Shown one piece after another: positions 23,797 through 32,939 of a stretch of DNA of 64,000 nucleotides. This stretch comes from Muriicola sp041358175. GTDB lineage: Bacteria; Bacteroidota; Bacteroidia; Flavobacteriales; Flavobacteriaceae. Where the stretch lies: NCBI RefSeq assembly GCF_041358175.1, contig NZ_JBGKBE010000005.1, positions 124,001-188,000 on the forward strand, written 5' to 3'. The number at the start of each line of letters is the position of its first letter. The stretch's first letter is position 1. The notes beneath the pieces are model-generated. The model saw only the letters and a program-made list of their open reading frames with translations, ran no database searches and was not told the origin of the DNA. Both the position numbers and the translations under genes were made by a program.

Positions 23797-26700
23797 ATGA
23801 GAACAAATTTAAATGGAATCTTGACGCTTTTATTGGCGTTTGTTGTGCATTTGACTTTTGCGCAGGAGAAGACGGTCTCCGGTACCGTGACGGACCAGGA
23901 CGGACTTCCGCTTCCAGGAGTAAACATCGTCGTTGAAGGAAGTACCTCAGGTACTCAAACCGATTTCGACGGAAATTACTCTATTAGAGGTAGTGCAGGT
24001 CAGACACTTCTTTTCAGTTACATCGGTCAAAGAGATGTACGGGTTACTATTGGAGCGAGCAACACTATCAATGTGCAGATGCAGGAAGATGCTCAGGCAC
24101 TGGAAGAGGTAGTAGTAACTGCTCAGGGTATTAAGAAAGAGAAGCAAGCCCTGGGGTATGCGGTTTCTGAAGTAGGTGATGAACTACTTGAGCAACGTGC
24201 CGAGGGTGATGTCGGTCGTATCTTAACAGGTAAGGCTTCCGGGGTTAATATTCAGGCCCAGAGTGGTCTTTCCGGATCTGGTACCAGTATTATCATCAGG
24301 GGTCTCAGTACCTTTAGTGGTAGTAACCAGCCATTGTTTATCGTTGACGGGGTACCTTTTGACAGTGGTACTAACGGACAAACACAAAACGGACAAGGTA
24401 ACAGCTTCGTTGATGGAAACAACGGTTCCAGTAGGTTCCTGGATTTGGATCCCAACAACATAGAGAGTGTAAACGTATTAAAAGGTTTGGCTGCTGCCAC
24501 ACTTTACGGTACTGCCGGACGTAACGGGGTAATCCTCATTACTACCAAGAACGGTGCTGCCGGAACAGGACAGGCCAAGAAAAACGAAGTAACAGTGAGC
24601 AGCTCGATCTTTATCAACGAGATTGCTTCCCTTCCTGATTACCAGGATGAATTCGGTAACGGATTCGACCAGGCTTTCGGTTGGTTCTTCAGTAACTGGG
24701 GACCAAGTTTCGACAGAGACGGAGTAGCAGGCTGGGGAACTCAGTCGGCCATCGATGATGCAGGAACTCTTGCTCACCCATACTCTACTTCTACTTCAGC
24801 TATCCAGGCTGCATTCCCGGAATTTCAGGGAGCCAGATACCCTTGGAGACCTTATGACAGTGTAGAGAAATTCTTTAAGCAAGGAGTTGTTCAGACAAAC
24901 TCTGTAAACGTAAACGGTTCTTCCGATGACGGAAGCATGAGTTACAACATGAACTTCGGTCACCTGGACGATCAAGGATTTACACCAGGTAACAACCTGA
25001 GAAGATATACAGTAGGTCTTGGTGGTAGAGCAGTGCTTTCCAATAAGATCACTGCTTCAGGTACACTGAACTTTGCAAATACTAACTTCCAGTCGCCACC
25101 GGTTGCTGCAAGTACAGGTAACAGTGTTTTCGGTACAGGTTCTTCAGTCTTCGCCAACGTATTCTATACGCCAAGGAGTGTGGACATTCAGGGACTACCT
25201 TTTGAGAGCCCTGTTGACGGTTCCAGTGTATACTATCGTCAGAACAACAGTATCCAGCATCCGCTTTGGACCGTTAAAAACTCCAAGACTGAGCAGGATA
25301 CCAAAAGGGTTTTCGGAAATATGGCCCTTGTTTATGATATCAATGACAACCTTAACCTGACTTACCGTTTTGGTTTGGATGTCTACAGTGAAAATAATAT
25401 TACGTCTCAGAATAAAGGTGGTATCGGAGGTAGCGTTGCTACACAGAGTGGTATCCTCCAGACCTGGAACAACACTAACACCCTTTTTGATCACAACCTG
25501 ATCCTTACAGGTCAGTACGAGATCTCAGAGAAAGTTGGGTTCAGCTTTAACGCTGGTGCTACTACAAGAAGCGAGAAATTCGATCAGAATGGTGTAGCTT
25601 CTTCTGGACAGCAGGTATTCGGAGTACTGAGACATTTCAACTTCTCCCTGTTCGAACCCATCCAGTTTCTACAAGAAAGAAACATTGCAGGGGTTTACGG
25701 ACAGTTAGACTTCGACTACGATCGTATGGTCTATCTTACGCTTGCAGGAAGGAATGACTGGGTATCTAACCTTGCCCAGGACAACAGAGCGATCTTCTAC
25801 CCCAGTGCTAGTATTTCGCTTATTCCTACCAAGTTTATCCCAGGATTGCAAAGTCCTAACGGAGTTAACTACATGAAGCTTAGAGCAGGTTACGGAACAT
25901 CGGCTAACTTCCCAACAGGGTATCCGGTAGCTTCCACGCTGATCCTCGATACACAGAACTTCCAGGATGGAGACGGAAACAATACCGTGACCAACGTAAG
26001 TGCTAACTTGTTGGGTAATCCTAACCTGAAGCCTGAACTTCTGCAGGAATTAGAATTTGGTATTGAAGCCAGACTTTTTGACAGCAGACTTACATTAGAT
26101 GCTTCTTATTATTCAAGGATCACAGAGGATCTTATTATCGACCGTCCACTTGACCCGTCGACTGGTTATACAACTACACAAACAAACGTGGGTGAGATCA
26201 AGTCATGGGGAACGGAAGTTGACGCTACCCTGGATATCTTCAGATCTAGTGAGCCGGGAGGCTTAAACTGGAGCCTGAATTCAAACTGGTTCTTTAACGA
26301 ATCAGAGGTAACCGACCTTGGTCTTGATACTGATATCGTTGTGTACGCAGGATTTACCAATTTAGGTAATGCTGCAAGGGTTGGAGATCCGTTAGGAATA
26401 ATGGTAGGTACCCGTATCCAAAGGGATGACAATGATAATTTTGTGGTAAATGCCGCCGGTGACTATATCGAAGAAGAAGGATTGTTTGAAATCGGAGATC
26501 CTAACCCAGACTGGGTACTAAACGTTGGAAACAGCTTTAGTTACAAGAACTTCAATTTTAATTTCTTGTTCAACTATACACATGGAGGAGATATTTATTC
26601 AAGAACCGCATCCGTATTAATCGGAAGGGGATTGACCACAGATGTTGTAGATCGTTTAAATACCTTTATCCTTCCAGGTGTGAAGGGTGACGGAACACCT

Positions 26701-27033
26701 AACGATGTTCAGATTAACAACTCAACGTTCTACTTCAACAACGTTTTATTCGGACCTGATGAATTAGGAGTCTTTGACGCATCAACCGTAAGGTTACAGG
26801 AAGTTTCTTTAGGCTATAGTGTGCCTGCTAAGTTCCTGGATAAAACACCATTTGGTTCCTTGAGCTTTACTGTTTCAGGATTCAACATGTGGTACGAAGC
26901 CATTAACATTCCCAAGGGAACAAATTTTGATCCCAACGTAGCCGGTATCGGTATTGGAAATGGTAGAGGATTTGATTATCTTAATGGACCTAGTTCAAGA
27001 AGATACGGATTCAGTGTTAAAGCTTCATTTTAA
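23797..27033 (+). CDS. SusC/RagA-type TonB-dependent outer-membrane transporter
   Basis: 1078 aa. A signal peptide (MRTNLNGILTLLLAFVVHLTFA) ends before QEKTVSG. Then comes a carboxypeptidase-regulatory-like domain (GTVTDQDGLPLPGVNIVVEG, DFDGNYSI, residues about 27-105). The TonB plug follows, with ALEEVVVTAQGIKKEKQALG near 110 and the SusC block IIIRGLSTFSGSNQPLFIVDGVPFD near 165. The remainder is the 22-strand barrel, ending in an aromatic residue (SVKASF) as barrels do. SusC proteins import oligomers (glycans or peptides) with a SusD lid. No glycoside hydrolase, peptidase or sensor is linked, so the substrate is unknown. The next gene encodes its SusD partner. Confidence 0.95.
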   Translation: MRTNLNGILTLLLAFVVHLTFAQEKTVSGTVTDQDGLPLPGVNIVVEGSTSGTQTDFDGNYSIRGSAGQTLLFSYIGQRDVRVTIGASNTINVQMQEDAQALEEVVVTAQGIKKEKQALGYAVSEVGDELLEQRAEGDVGRILTGKASGVNIQAQSGLSGSGTSIIIRGLSTFSGSNQPLFIVDGVPFDSGTNGQTQNGQGNSFVDGNNGSSRFLDLDPNNIESVNVLKGLAAATLYGTAGRNGVILITTKNGAAGTGQAKKNEVTVSSSIFINEIASLPDYQDEFGNGFDQAFGWFFSNWGPSFDRDGVAGWGTQSAIDDAGTLAHPYSTSTSAIQAAFPEFQGARYPWRPYDSVEKFFKQGVVQTNSVNVNGSSDDGSMSYNMNFGHLDDQGFTPGNNLRRYTVGLGGRAVLSNKITASGTLNFANTNFQSPPVAASTGNSVFGTGSSVFANVFYTPRSVDIQGLPFESPVDGSSVYYRQNNSIQHPLWTVKNSKTEQDTKRVFGNMALVYDINDNLNLTYRFGLDVYSENNITSQNKGGIGGSVATQSGILQTWNNTNTLFDHNLILTGQYEISEKVGFSFNAGATTRSEKFDQNGVASSGQQVFGVLRHFNFSLFEPIQFLQERNIAGVYGQLDFDYDRMVYLTLAGRNDWVSNLAQDNRAIFYPSASISLIPTKFIPGLQSPNGVNYMKLRAGYGTSANFPTGYPVASTLILDTQNFQDGDGNNTVTNVSANLLGNPNLKPELLQELEFGIEARLFDSRLTLDASYYSRITEDLIIDRPLDPSTGYTTTQTNVGEIKSWGTEVDATLDIFRSSEPGGLNWSLNSNWFFNESEVTDLGLDTDIVVYAGFTNLGNAARVGDPLGIMVGTRIQRDDNDNFVVNAAGDYIEEEGLFEIGDPNPDWVLNVGNSFSYKNFNFNFLFNYTHGGDIYSRTASVLIGRGLTTDVVDRLNTFILPGVKGDGTPNDVQINNSTFYFNNVLFGPDELGVFDASTVRLQEVSLGYSVPAKFLDKTPFGSLSFTVSGFNMWYEAINIPKGTNFDPNVAGIGIGNGRGFDYLNGPSSRRYGFSVKASF

Positions 27034-27051
27034 TTAAAATAAAAATTGATC

Positions 27052-28704
27052 ATGAAAAACATATTTAAATATTTAAGTATTGGTCTGTTGGGTGGAGTCC
27101 TTTTCACAGGATGCGAAACCTCCAATCTGGACCTTACCGAAAATCCCAATGCTCTGACACCTGCTCAGGCTGATCCCGACTTCTACCTCAATGAAGTTCA
27201 GGTAAGGTTTGCCCGAGTGGTAGAGTCCCTGGGTGAAACAGGTGCTGAGGTAACCCGTATCGAATGGATGGGTAGCAGAAACTACCAGAATGCGTATTCT
27301 CCGTCTGGCTTTGACGTTAGCTGGGAAGATGCTTACCAGGAAGTTATCAAGAACGCCAGAGATCTTACGCCAATCGCGCAAGAAGCAGGTCTGACACATC
27401 ATGTTGCCATCGCTCAGTTGATCGAGGCATATACGATGACCCTGCTTGTAGATTACTTTGGAGATGTTCCTTACTCAGAAGCCATAGGTGGGGCCGATAA
27501 TCTTAATCCTGCTCCTGATAGTGGTACTGACATCTATACAGCCGCTTTGGCTCTTACAGATCAGGCAATAGCTAATTTTAATTCCAATGCTTTAGCTGAT
27601 CCGGCTATTGATTTCTATTATGACGGTGACTGGGATGCATGGGTAAAAGCTGCAAATACATTGAAATTGAGGTTACACCTTAATCTTGGAAATACTTCAG
27701 CTTTTAACAGCATTATCTCCGGAGGAAACTATATCGCTTCAACAGATGATGACTGGCAGTTCCAGTGGGGGTCTAACCAGGTACAGCCTGATACAAGACA
27801 TCCTAATTACGCACAGAACTATACTGTAACAGGTGGTGGTGATTATGCTTCAATCTGGATGATGAACCTGATGGATACCTCTGATGATCCAAGGATCAGA
27901 TACTATTATTATCGCCAAAACGAAGGTACTCCGGGATCTAACGATATCGATGGTGATCCTGTTGCACCGAATGAAGAAACACTGGATTGCTCCCTACAAT
28001 CACCTCCTGCTCAGTATACTGCAGGTGGGTTCCCATTCTGTACTTTAGACAACGGATACTGGGGTAGAAATCATGGTAATGATTCTGGTATTCCACCAGA
28101 TGGTTTATTGAGGACTGCCGTTGGAGTTTATCCACAAGGAGGTCAGTTTGACGACAACAGTTTTGGAGAAACCAGTTTAGGTACTGGGGGTGGCGGAGCA
28201 GGTATTACTCCTGTTATCCTTGCCTCAACAGTCGATTTCTGGAGAGCAGAACTTGCGATGAATGGAAGTCCGGCCGCAGGAAAACCTTTTATCCTTGCCG
28301 GGATAGACAAGTCTATTATGAAAGTACAGACCTTTGCTTCCCTGGATGCCACTGCGGATCTCTCCTTTGAGCCATCTGCGACAGACGTTTCAGATTTTAT
28401 CGCTTCCATCGATGCTGCCTTTGACGCGGCAGATGATGAAGGTAAATGGAACATCATGGCCGAACAATTCTTTGTTGCCCTGAAAGGGAACGGTCACGAT
28501 GCATATAATTTTTATAGAAGAACTGGATATCCTACTAATTTGGAGCCTAATTTGGAGCCAAATCCAGGAGCATTTATCCGAAGCTTCTTCTACCCGGCGA
28601 ATGCTGCAAACACCAATTCTTCCTTAGCGCAGAAATCAGGTGTTACAGACCAGGTGTTCTGGGATACTAATCCTTCCTCACCAACATTCCCAGTTGCTAA
28701 TTAA
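27052..28704 (+). CDS. SusD/RagB-like surface lipoprotein
   Basis: 550 aa from the ATG at 27052; a TTG six bases earlier is in frame but less likely. The lipobox LFTGC places the lipidated cysteine near residue 21. The N-terminal NPNALTPAQADPDFYLNEVQ and the helical TPR-like pattern, with LVDYFGDVPYSEA near 140 and a late DFWRAELAMNGSPAAGKP block, fit the SusD-like 2 family. It would cap the preceding SusC barrel at the cell surface and bind substrate. Near the C-terminus there is a short NLEPNLEPNPG repeat. 18 bases after the SusC stop. Confidence 0.92.
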   Translation: MKNIFKYLSIGLLGGVLFTGCETSNLDLTENPNALTPAQADPDFYLNEVQVRFARVVESLGETGAEVTRIEWMGSRNYQNAYSPSGFDVSWEDAYQEVIKNARDLTPIAQEAGLTHHVAIAQLIEAYTMTLLVDYFGDVPYSEAIGGADNLNPAPDSGTDIYTAALALTDQAIANFNSNALADPAIDFYYDGDWDAWVKAANTLKLRLHLNLGNTSAFNSIISGGNYIASTDDDWQFQWGSNQVQPDTRHPNYAQNYTVTGGGDYASIWMMNLMDTSDDPRIRYYYYRQNEGTPGSNDIDGDPVAPNEETLDCSLQSPPAQYTAGGFPFCTLDNGYWGRNHGNDSGIPPDGLLRTAVGVYPQGGQFDDNSFGETSLGTGGGGAGITPVILASTVDFWRAELAMNGSPAAGKPFILAGIDKSIMKVQTFASLDATADLSFEPSATDVSDFIASIDAAFDAADDEGKWNIMAEQFFVALKGNGHDAYNFYRRTGYPTNLEPNLEPNPGAFIRSFFYPANAANTNSSLAQKSGVTDQVFWDTNPSSPTFPVAN

Positions 28705-28721
28705 TTTAAAAAAAAATTACG

Positions 28722-29591
28722 ATGAAAAAAGTTAGTGTATTTCTTTTAGCGTTGTCCACAGTCTTCTTTGTCTCCTGTGAAACGGATGACAAAGTAGTGG
28801 ACCAGGTACTTGAAAACTACACCGTAGGTGCGGTGTTGAGAACAAGAACCCAGGAAGGTAATCCATTTAATGCCTTTGTACCGGAATCTGTTTTTACAGT
28901 TACCGTAGAAGAGCAGGATTCAGAATTTGGAGACTTGTTAGCCTCAGTTGATCTGTATGCTTCATTTACAGATAACCAGGAAGATCCTAATGACAACAGT
29001 AAAGCCGAGATTTTGATTGCCACTTATGATGCAAGCGAATTCTCTACTAGTTCACGGGGGCTTCCAGAACTTACATTCTCAACTACTCTTGCAGAGTCGG
29101 CCAGCCTTTTAGGAGTTGGTACAGATTATTCAGGAGGAGATGTGTTCAGCTACCGATTTGTAGTAAACCTTACAGATGGCTCGAGCTGGACCAATGTAAA
29201 TGGTAATCAAAACGTTCTTGGGGGATCTTATTTCAGTTCTCCTTATAAGTACGATGTTGTCGTAGCATGTATCCCTGTAGGTCCTGTTCCTGGTGATTAC
29301 ACTTTGGATATGCAGGATTCCTTTGGTGATGGGTGGAACGGTGCTTCTATTAGAGTTACAGTTGATGGTGTAGCTACAGATTATACCATCTCTGCTGCTC
29401 AGGGTGCCTCAAACTCAGAGGTATTTACAATTCCTGACACAGCTACAACAGTTACTTTTGAATATGTTTCAGGAGACTGGGATTCGGAAGTTACTTACCA
29501 ATTGTACGCTCCAAACGGCAAGATTGCCTTTGAAGATGGACCTAGTCCGTTTATTGGTGACTTTACCGGTAGTTTAAGTATATGTCCATAG
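28722..29591 (+). CDS. Third SusCD-operon lipoprotein with DxxGDGWNG domain
   Basis: 289 aa. The signal VFFVSC gives a lipidated cysteine near residue 19, so it is probably exposed on the cell surface. The N-terminal half (about 25-170) is a beta-rich domain I do not recognise. The C-terminal half (about 190-289) opens GDYTLDMQDSFGDGWNGASI. The DSFGDGWNG motif recurs in secreted Bacteroidota proteins and is usually a small calcium-binding-like beta domain; that role is inferred. It lies 17 bases after the SusD gene and ends before a strong terminator, so it belongs to the same transcript and may bind the transported substrate. Confidence 0.8.
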   Translation: MKKVSVFLLALSTVFFVSCETDDKVVDQVLENYTVGAVLRTRTQEGNPFNAFVPESVFTVTVEEQDSEFGDLLASVDLYASFTDNQEDPNDNSKAEILIATYDASEFSTSSRGLPELTFSTTLAESASLLGVGTDYSGGDVFSYRFVVNLTDGSSWTNVNGNQNVLGGSYFSSPYKYDVVVACIPVGPVPGDYTLDMQDSFGDGWNGASIRVTVDGVATDYTISAAQGASNSEVFTIPDTATTVTFEYVSGDWDSEVTYQLYAPNGKIAFEDGPSPFIGDFTGSLSICP

Positions 29592-29612
29592 AAGGATTAT
29601 AATATAAAACAG

Positions 29613-29643
29613 AAAAGGCCATCCTAATAAGATGGCCTTTTTT
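29613..29643 (+). terminator. Intrinsic terminator of the SusC/SusD operon
   Basis: Inverted repeat AAAAGGCCATC (29613-29623) and GATGGCCTTTT (29631-29641), 7-base loop, followed by T. It starts 21 bases after the last stop codon of the operon. Confidence 0.9.
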
Positions 29644-29773
29644 CATTCTTAGTCGGGAATTTCCCAAACTCTTTTTATTACATTTGAAAAATTTTAAAAA
29701 TGAATGTATTTCCAAAGCTATTTACAGAACTCATGGGATACTTCTTAAATGTATAAATTATTACTTATCAATT

Positions 29774-30529
29774 ATGAAATTTAAATTCCTGGCAGTTTTC
29801 GTATCAATATTATCCTTTACAGGATATTCTCAGGTAACCGGCGCTGCTCCATTAGGTGAAACCGGACTATTTAATTCCGCCCAGGGAGGAAGTCCCATGC
29901 TCAACCTGGTGATGATGAACCTGCGTGTAAATGAAAAGACTAAAGGAGGCGAGGAAATACTAGGTTCTCCTTACCTCACAGAAAACTTCATTAAAAGTAA
30001 AGTGTATTTTGGGGAAGAATTTGTGGGCGACTTCTTTGTACGATACAACGCATTAAACAGTGAGATTGAAATAAAGGAAACAGACCTTGAGGAAGAAAAT
30101 CCCAAACGCCTGTTAGCCAATCAGGATCTCAGAGTGAAATACGGCAACCGTGAATTGAGGTTTACCACCTATATCAACAAAAAAAATGAAACCAAGAACG
30201 GATACCTTTCTATTATCTCATCCGGTGATTCATATACTCTTTATCACCGCCTTGCAGTGAAATACAGCGAAGGTAAAGCTGCTGCCAACTCCATGGTGAT
30301 GGCCATACCCAGCAGATATGCCCATTTTGTAGAATACTACTACAAAAAAGCCGGGGTTGAACGGATTGATCAGCTCACTCAGAAAAAAGGCGCCCTTTTG
30401 AAAATACTCGATAAAGAAATCAGGGACCAGGTAAATTCATTTATTAAAGAAGAAAAAATTGATCTGAGCGAGGAAACTGATCTGATTCGTACCTTTGAGT
30501 ATATCAATTCAATAGACACTTCCTCATGA
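29774..30529 (+). CDS. Secreted protein of unknown function, paralogue A
   Basis: 251 aa from the ATG at 29774, chosen because it opens a clean signal peptide (MKFKFLAVFVSILSFTGYSQ). Longer in-frame starts would bury it behind about 30 non-signal residues. I do not recognise the family. Its central part (VYFGEEFVGDFFVRYNALNSEIEIK), the AAANSMVMAIPSRYAHF block and the C-terminal KEEKIDLSEETDLIRTFEYI align throughout with the next gene, so the two are tandem paralogues. The pattern of alternating hydrophobic residues suggests a beta-rich periplasmic or surface protein. Its stop overlaps the next start by ATGA, so they are coupled. Confidence 0.8.
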   Translation: MKFKFLAVFVSILSFTGYSQVTGAAPLGETGLFNSAQGGSPMLNLVMMNLRVNEKTKGGEEILGSPYLTENFIKSKVYFGEEFVGDFFVRYNALNSEIEIKETDLEEENPKRLLANQDLRVKYGNRELRFTTYINKKNETKNGYLSIISSGDSYTLYHRLAVKYSEGKAAANSMVMAIPSRYAHFVEYYYKKAGVERIDQLTQKKGALLKILDKEIRDQVNSFIKEEKIDLSEETDLIRTFEYINSIDTSS

Positions 30530-31296
30530 AAGATTTAATCCTTCCCATAGTTCTTTTATCATTCTTTGTGCTGAGCGGTCAACTGGTTGACCAGGCCGCA
30601 CCCCAAATGGCAGGTGTGGAGAATGATCCATTTGCCAATTTCCACCAAAGATGGACCCCGTCTATGCAGAAACTATTCCAACTTGTTCGTGACGATGACG
30701 GGAAGGTAACTCACTATGTTGGAGCCGAAGTGGGAACACCCTATGAAACAATTGATTTTAAAAAAGGACATGTTTGGTATAAAGATGAAGACCTGGGAGA
30801 ATTCTATTACAGGTATAACATTTTTTCTAATGAAATAGAACTTAAAAGAACTCACCTTCCGGAAGAAAAACACCAGGCGTTGATCAGGGACCCCAACGTT
30901 GTTCTTGCTTCTACTACAAGGGACAAGGAATATTTTTATCTTCCTTTTATTAACGATAAAACGATAAAAAAAGAAGGCTACCTTATCCGGTTGTACAACG
31001 GCAGCTCCTTTAAACTCTACAAACATCTCGAATCGAAATATACCGAGGCCAAACCGGCTGCCAATTCAATGGTAAATCCTACTCCCAGCAAATTCACCAC
31101 CTTCAGCTCTTATTTGCTACAAAAAAAAGACGGTGAGATCAAGGAAATCAGCCTTAAGAAAAATAAATTCCTCAAACAGCTAGATGCTAGCTCAGCAGAA
31201 AAGATGAAGGCTTATTTAAAAGAAAATAAGATCGACCTCTCTGAAGAAACACAATTGATAAGAGCGATTTCCCATATGGAAGAAGCGGAGTTGTAA
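30526..31296 (+). CDS. Secreted protein of unknown function, paralogue B
   Basis: 256 aa with an N-terminal signal-like segment (MKDLILPIVLLSFFVLSGQL). It matches paralogue A along its length: VWYKDEDLGEFYYRYNIFSNEIELK near residue 85, KPAANSMVNPTPSKFTTFSSY near 180, and LKENKIDLSEETQLIRAI at the C-terminus. Identity is low enough that the duplication is old. Overlaps the upstream gene by four bases (ATGA). The ending LKENKIDLSEETxLIR resembles the tail of other flavobacterial secreted proteins of unknown role. No function assigned. Confidence 0.8.
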   Translation: MKDLILPIVLLSFFVLSGQLVDQAAPQMAGVENDPFANFHQRWTPSMQKLFQLVRDDDGKVTHYVGAEVGTPYETIDFKKGHVWYKDEDLGEFYYRYNIFSNEIELKRTHLPEEKHQALIRDPNVVLASTTRDKEYFYLPFINDKTIKKEGYLIRLYNGSSFKLYKHLESKYTEAKPAANSMVNPTPSKFTTFSSYLLQKKDGEIKEISLKKNKFLKQLDASSAEKMKAYLKENKIDLSEETQLIRAISHMEEAEL

Positions 31297-31309
31297 ACTC
31301 TTGTTTTAT

Positions 31310-31324
31310 GGCTTATTTTAAGCC
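31310..31324 (+). terminator. Weak candidate terminator after the paralogue pair
   Basis: A perfect 6-bp hairpin, GGCTTA / TAAGCC with a TTT loop, 13 bases after the stop. There is no T-run after it, so efficiency is doubtful. Confidence 0.3.
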
Positions 31325-31356
31325 GATTTCACGCATTATTCAGTGTAATTGTTCAC

Positions 31357-31364
31357 TACCTTTG
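31357..31364 (+). promoter_or_regulatory. Candidate -7 element of rlmB, near-leaderless
   Basis: TACCTTTG matches TAnnTTTG fully but ends only four bases before the rlmB ATG. If it is used, transcription would start at or next to the start codon, giving a leaderless mRNA. A clear -33 TTG is not present. Confidence 0.45.
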
Positions 31365-31368
31365 CCTT

Positions 31369-32106
31369 ATGTCTAAAAACACCCAGATTTACGGTATTAG
31401 AGCCGTTATGGAGGCTATTGAGTCTAAAGAACCCATTGACAAGGTATATATTCAGAAAGGACTGAAAGGCCATCTTTCAAGGGAATTGGAAAATCTCGTA
31501 CGTAAAGAGGGTATTCCCGCTTCCTTTGTACCCCTGGAAAAGATCAATAAATTAAGTCAGAATAACCACCAGGGAGTTGTGGCTACAATCTCCCCTATTT
31601 CCTTCCAGACCATGGAATCTTTAATCGACAAGGTCCTGGCGCAGAAAAAAGATCCGCTCTTCCTTTTACTCGATGGAATTTCAGACGTTCGGAACCTGGG
31701 AGCAATTATCAGAACCGCAGAATGTTCTGGTGTAGATGGTATCATTATGCCGAAAAAAGGCGCTGCCCCAATCACCGGAGATACCGTAAAAACTTCAGCA
31801 GGGGCTGTTTTTAAAATTCCCATTGCCAAAACGGACCACATAAAAGACGCTGTCTTTTATCTAAAGGCATCGGGGGTAATGGTCGTAGCTGCAACTGAAA
31901 AAACAAATAATTTGTTATACACCCTGGATCTGAAAGGAGCCGTTGCGGTGATCATGGGTGCTGAAGACACGGGTATTTCCCCTTCTATTCTCAAAGAATC
32001 TGATCATACGGCTAAACTTCCCTTGATGGGAGAGATTGGTTCATTGAATGTTTCGGTCGCCTGTGGGATATTTTTATTTGAAGTGGTCAGGCAAAGAATG
32101 AGTTAA
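31369..32106 (+). CDS. rlmB: 23S rRNA (guanosine-2'-O-)-methyltransferase RlmB (SpoU family)
   Basis: 245 aa. SpoU-family methyltransferase that 2'-O-methylates G2251 (E. coli numbering) in the P loop of 23S rRNA. The N-terminal substrate-binding domain (IYGIRAVMEAIES, QNNHQGVVA) is followed by the knotted SPOUT domain. The three motifs are present: LDGISDVRNLGAIIRTAECSG near residue 100, AVIMGAEDTGIS near 195 and SLNVSVACGIFLFEVVRQR at the end. Its TAA overlaps the stop of the convergent rhomboid gene within TTAA. Confidence 0.95.
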   Translation: MSKNTQIYGIRAVMEAIESKEPIDKVYIQKGLKGHLSRELENLVRKEGIPASFVPLEKINKLSQNNHQGVVATISPISFQTMESLIDKVLAQKKDPLFLLLDGISDVRNLGAIIRTAECSGVDGIIMPKKGAAPITGDTVKTSAGAVFKIPIAKTDHIKDAVFYLKASGVMVVAATEKTNNLLYTLDLKGAVAVIMGAEDTGISPSILKESDHTAKLPLMGEIGSLNVSVACGIFLFEVVRQRMS

Positions 32107-32912
32107 TCATTTTTACTATCAGAACCCTTCCTAGCCTTTTTATAGTGGTAAGTGATTTTGAGATTCTCTTCCCCTTCCTCCGATAGATTTTCTATAAAAT
32201 TTCCATCTTCATCGAAATGCTTTAGAAATTCGTCCTCCTCTTCATTGTAATCCTCCTTTTCCCAGGCGTATTTTACGGGAGGAGGCAGACTCACTTTTAA
32301 AAAGACAGCCATCAGCAATCCCACGAGGAAACCGCCCAGGTGCCCTTCCCAGGAAATCTCTTCCTTAATTGGGAATATATACCAGAGCATACTTCCATAT
32401 ATAAAGGAAACGACAAGAGAAACAGCTACCAAACGGTAATGTTTGGTAAAGATGCCCTTAAAGAAAATAAAACTGGCCAGAAGATATATGAGTCCACTCG
32501 CCCCAATATGATAAGCAGGTCGGCCAATCGCCCAGGTGATAATTCCCGTGGCAATCAATCCCCAGAAAAGAAATCTAAAGGAAATATTACGGTAGAAATA
32601 CAAGAGTGTGGCCAGTAAAATAGCCAATGGCAGGGTATTGTTGTACAGATGTTCAACAGATGAATGCAACAAAGGACTAAAGAGTATCCCCCGGAGTCCG
32701 GTAACTGTTCTGGGGTAGATTCCAAATTCATTCCAGTTAGTGTTGAATTGCAGTTCCAGCCAGAAAACCGTCCAGATCAGCAGGACCGCAATCATAGGCA
32801 CCAGTAGTACCCCGTTAGAATACCTGAAATGTGTCTCTTCTTTCAATCGGGTTATCTTTCCCCTAATAGTACAAATTTCGAACCATTTTGCCAATTCCTG
32901 CCCTCTTGTCAT
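32103..32912 (-). CDS. Rhomboid-family intramembrane serine protease
   Basis: 269 aa from the ATG at 32912. The true start may be further in, because the first conserved-looking residues are RLKEETHFRYSNG; a longer in-frame version would run into rarA. Six membrane helices are visible. The catalytic Ser is in HIGASGLIY and the catalytic His in WEGHLGGFLVG, the classic rhomboid dyad; HLYNN is the conserved helix-2 motif. The cytoplasmic C-terminus is highly acidic (EEEDEFLKHFDEDGNF). Rhomboids cut single-pass membrane proteins; the substrate here is unknown. It is divergent from rarA with only 27 bases between starts. Confidence 0.9.
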   Translation of the reverse strand: MTRGQELAKWFEICTIRGKITRLKEETHFRYSNGVLLVPMIAVLLIWTVFWLELQFNTNWNEFGIYPRTVTGLRGILFSPLLHSSVEHLYNNTLPLAILLATLLYFYRNISFRFLFWGLIATGIITWAIGRPAYHIGASGLIYLLASFIFFKGIFTKHYRLVAVSLVVSFIYGSMLWYIFPIKEEISWEGHLGGFLVGLLMAVFLKVSLPPPVKYAWEKEDYNEEEDEFLKHFDEDGNFIENLSEEGEENLKITYHYKKARKGSDSKND

Positions 32913-32934
32913 CCGTAGAAAAAATGTACTTTTA
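32906..32934 (+). promoter_or_regulatory. Candidate promoter of rarA
   Basis: TTG (32906-32908), 18 bases, then TACTTTTA (32927-32934), one mismatch from TAnnTTTG, five bases before the rarA ATG. It overlaps the first codons of the divergent rhomboid gene. Confidence 0.4.
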
Positions 32935-32939
32935 AGGTC

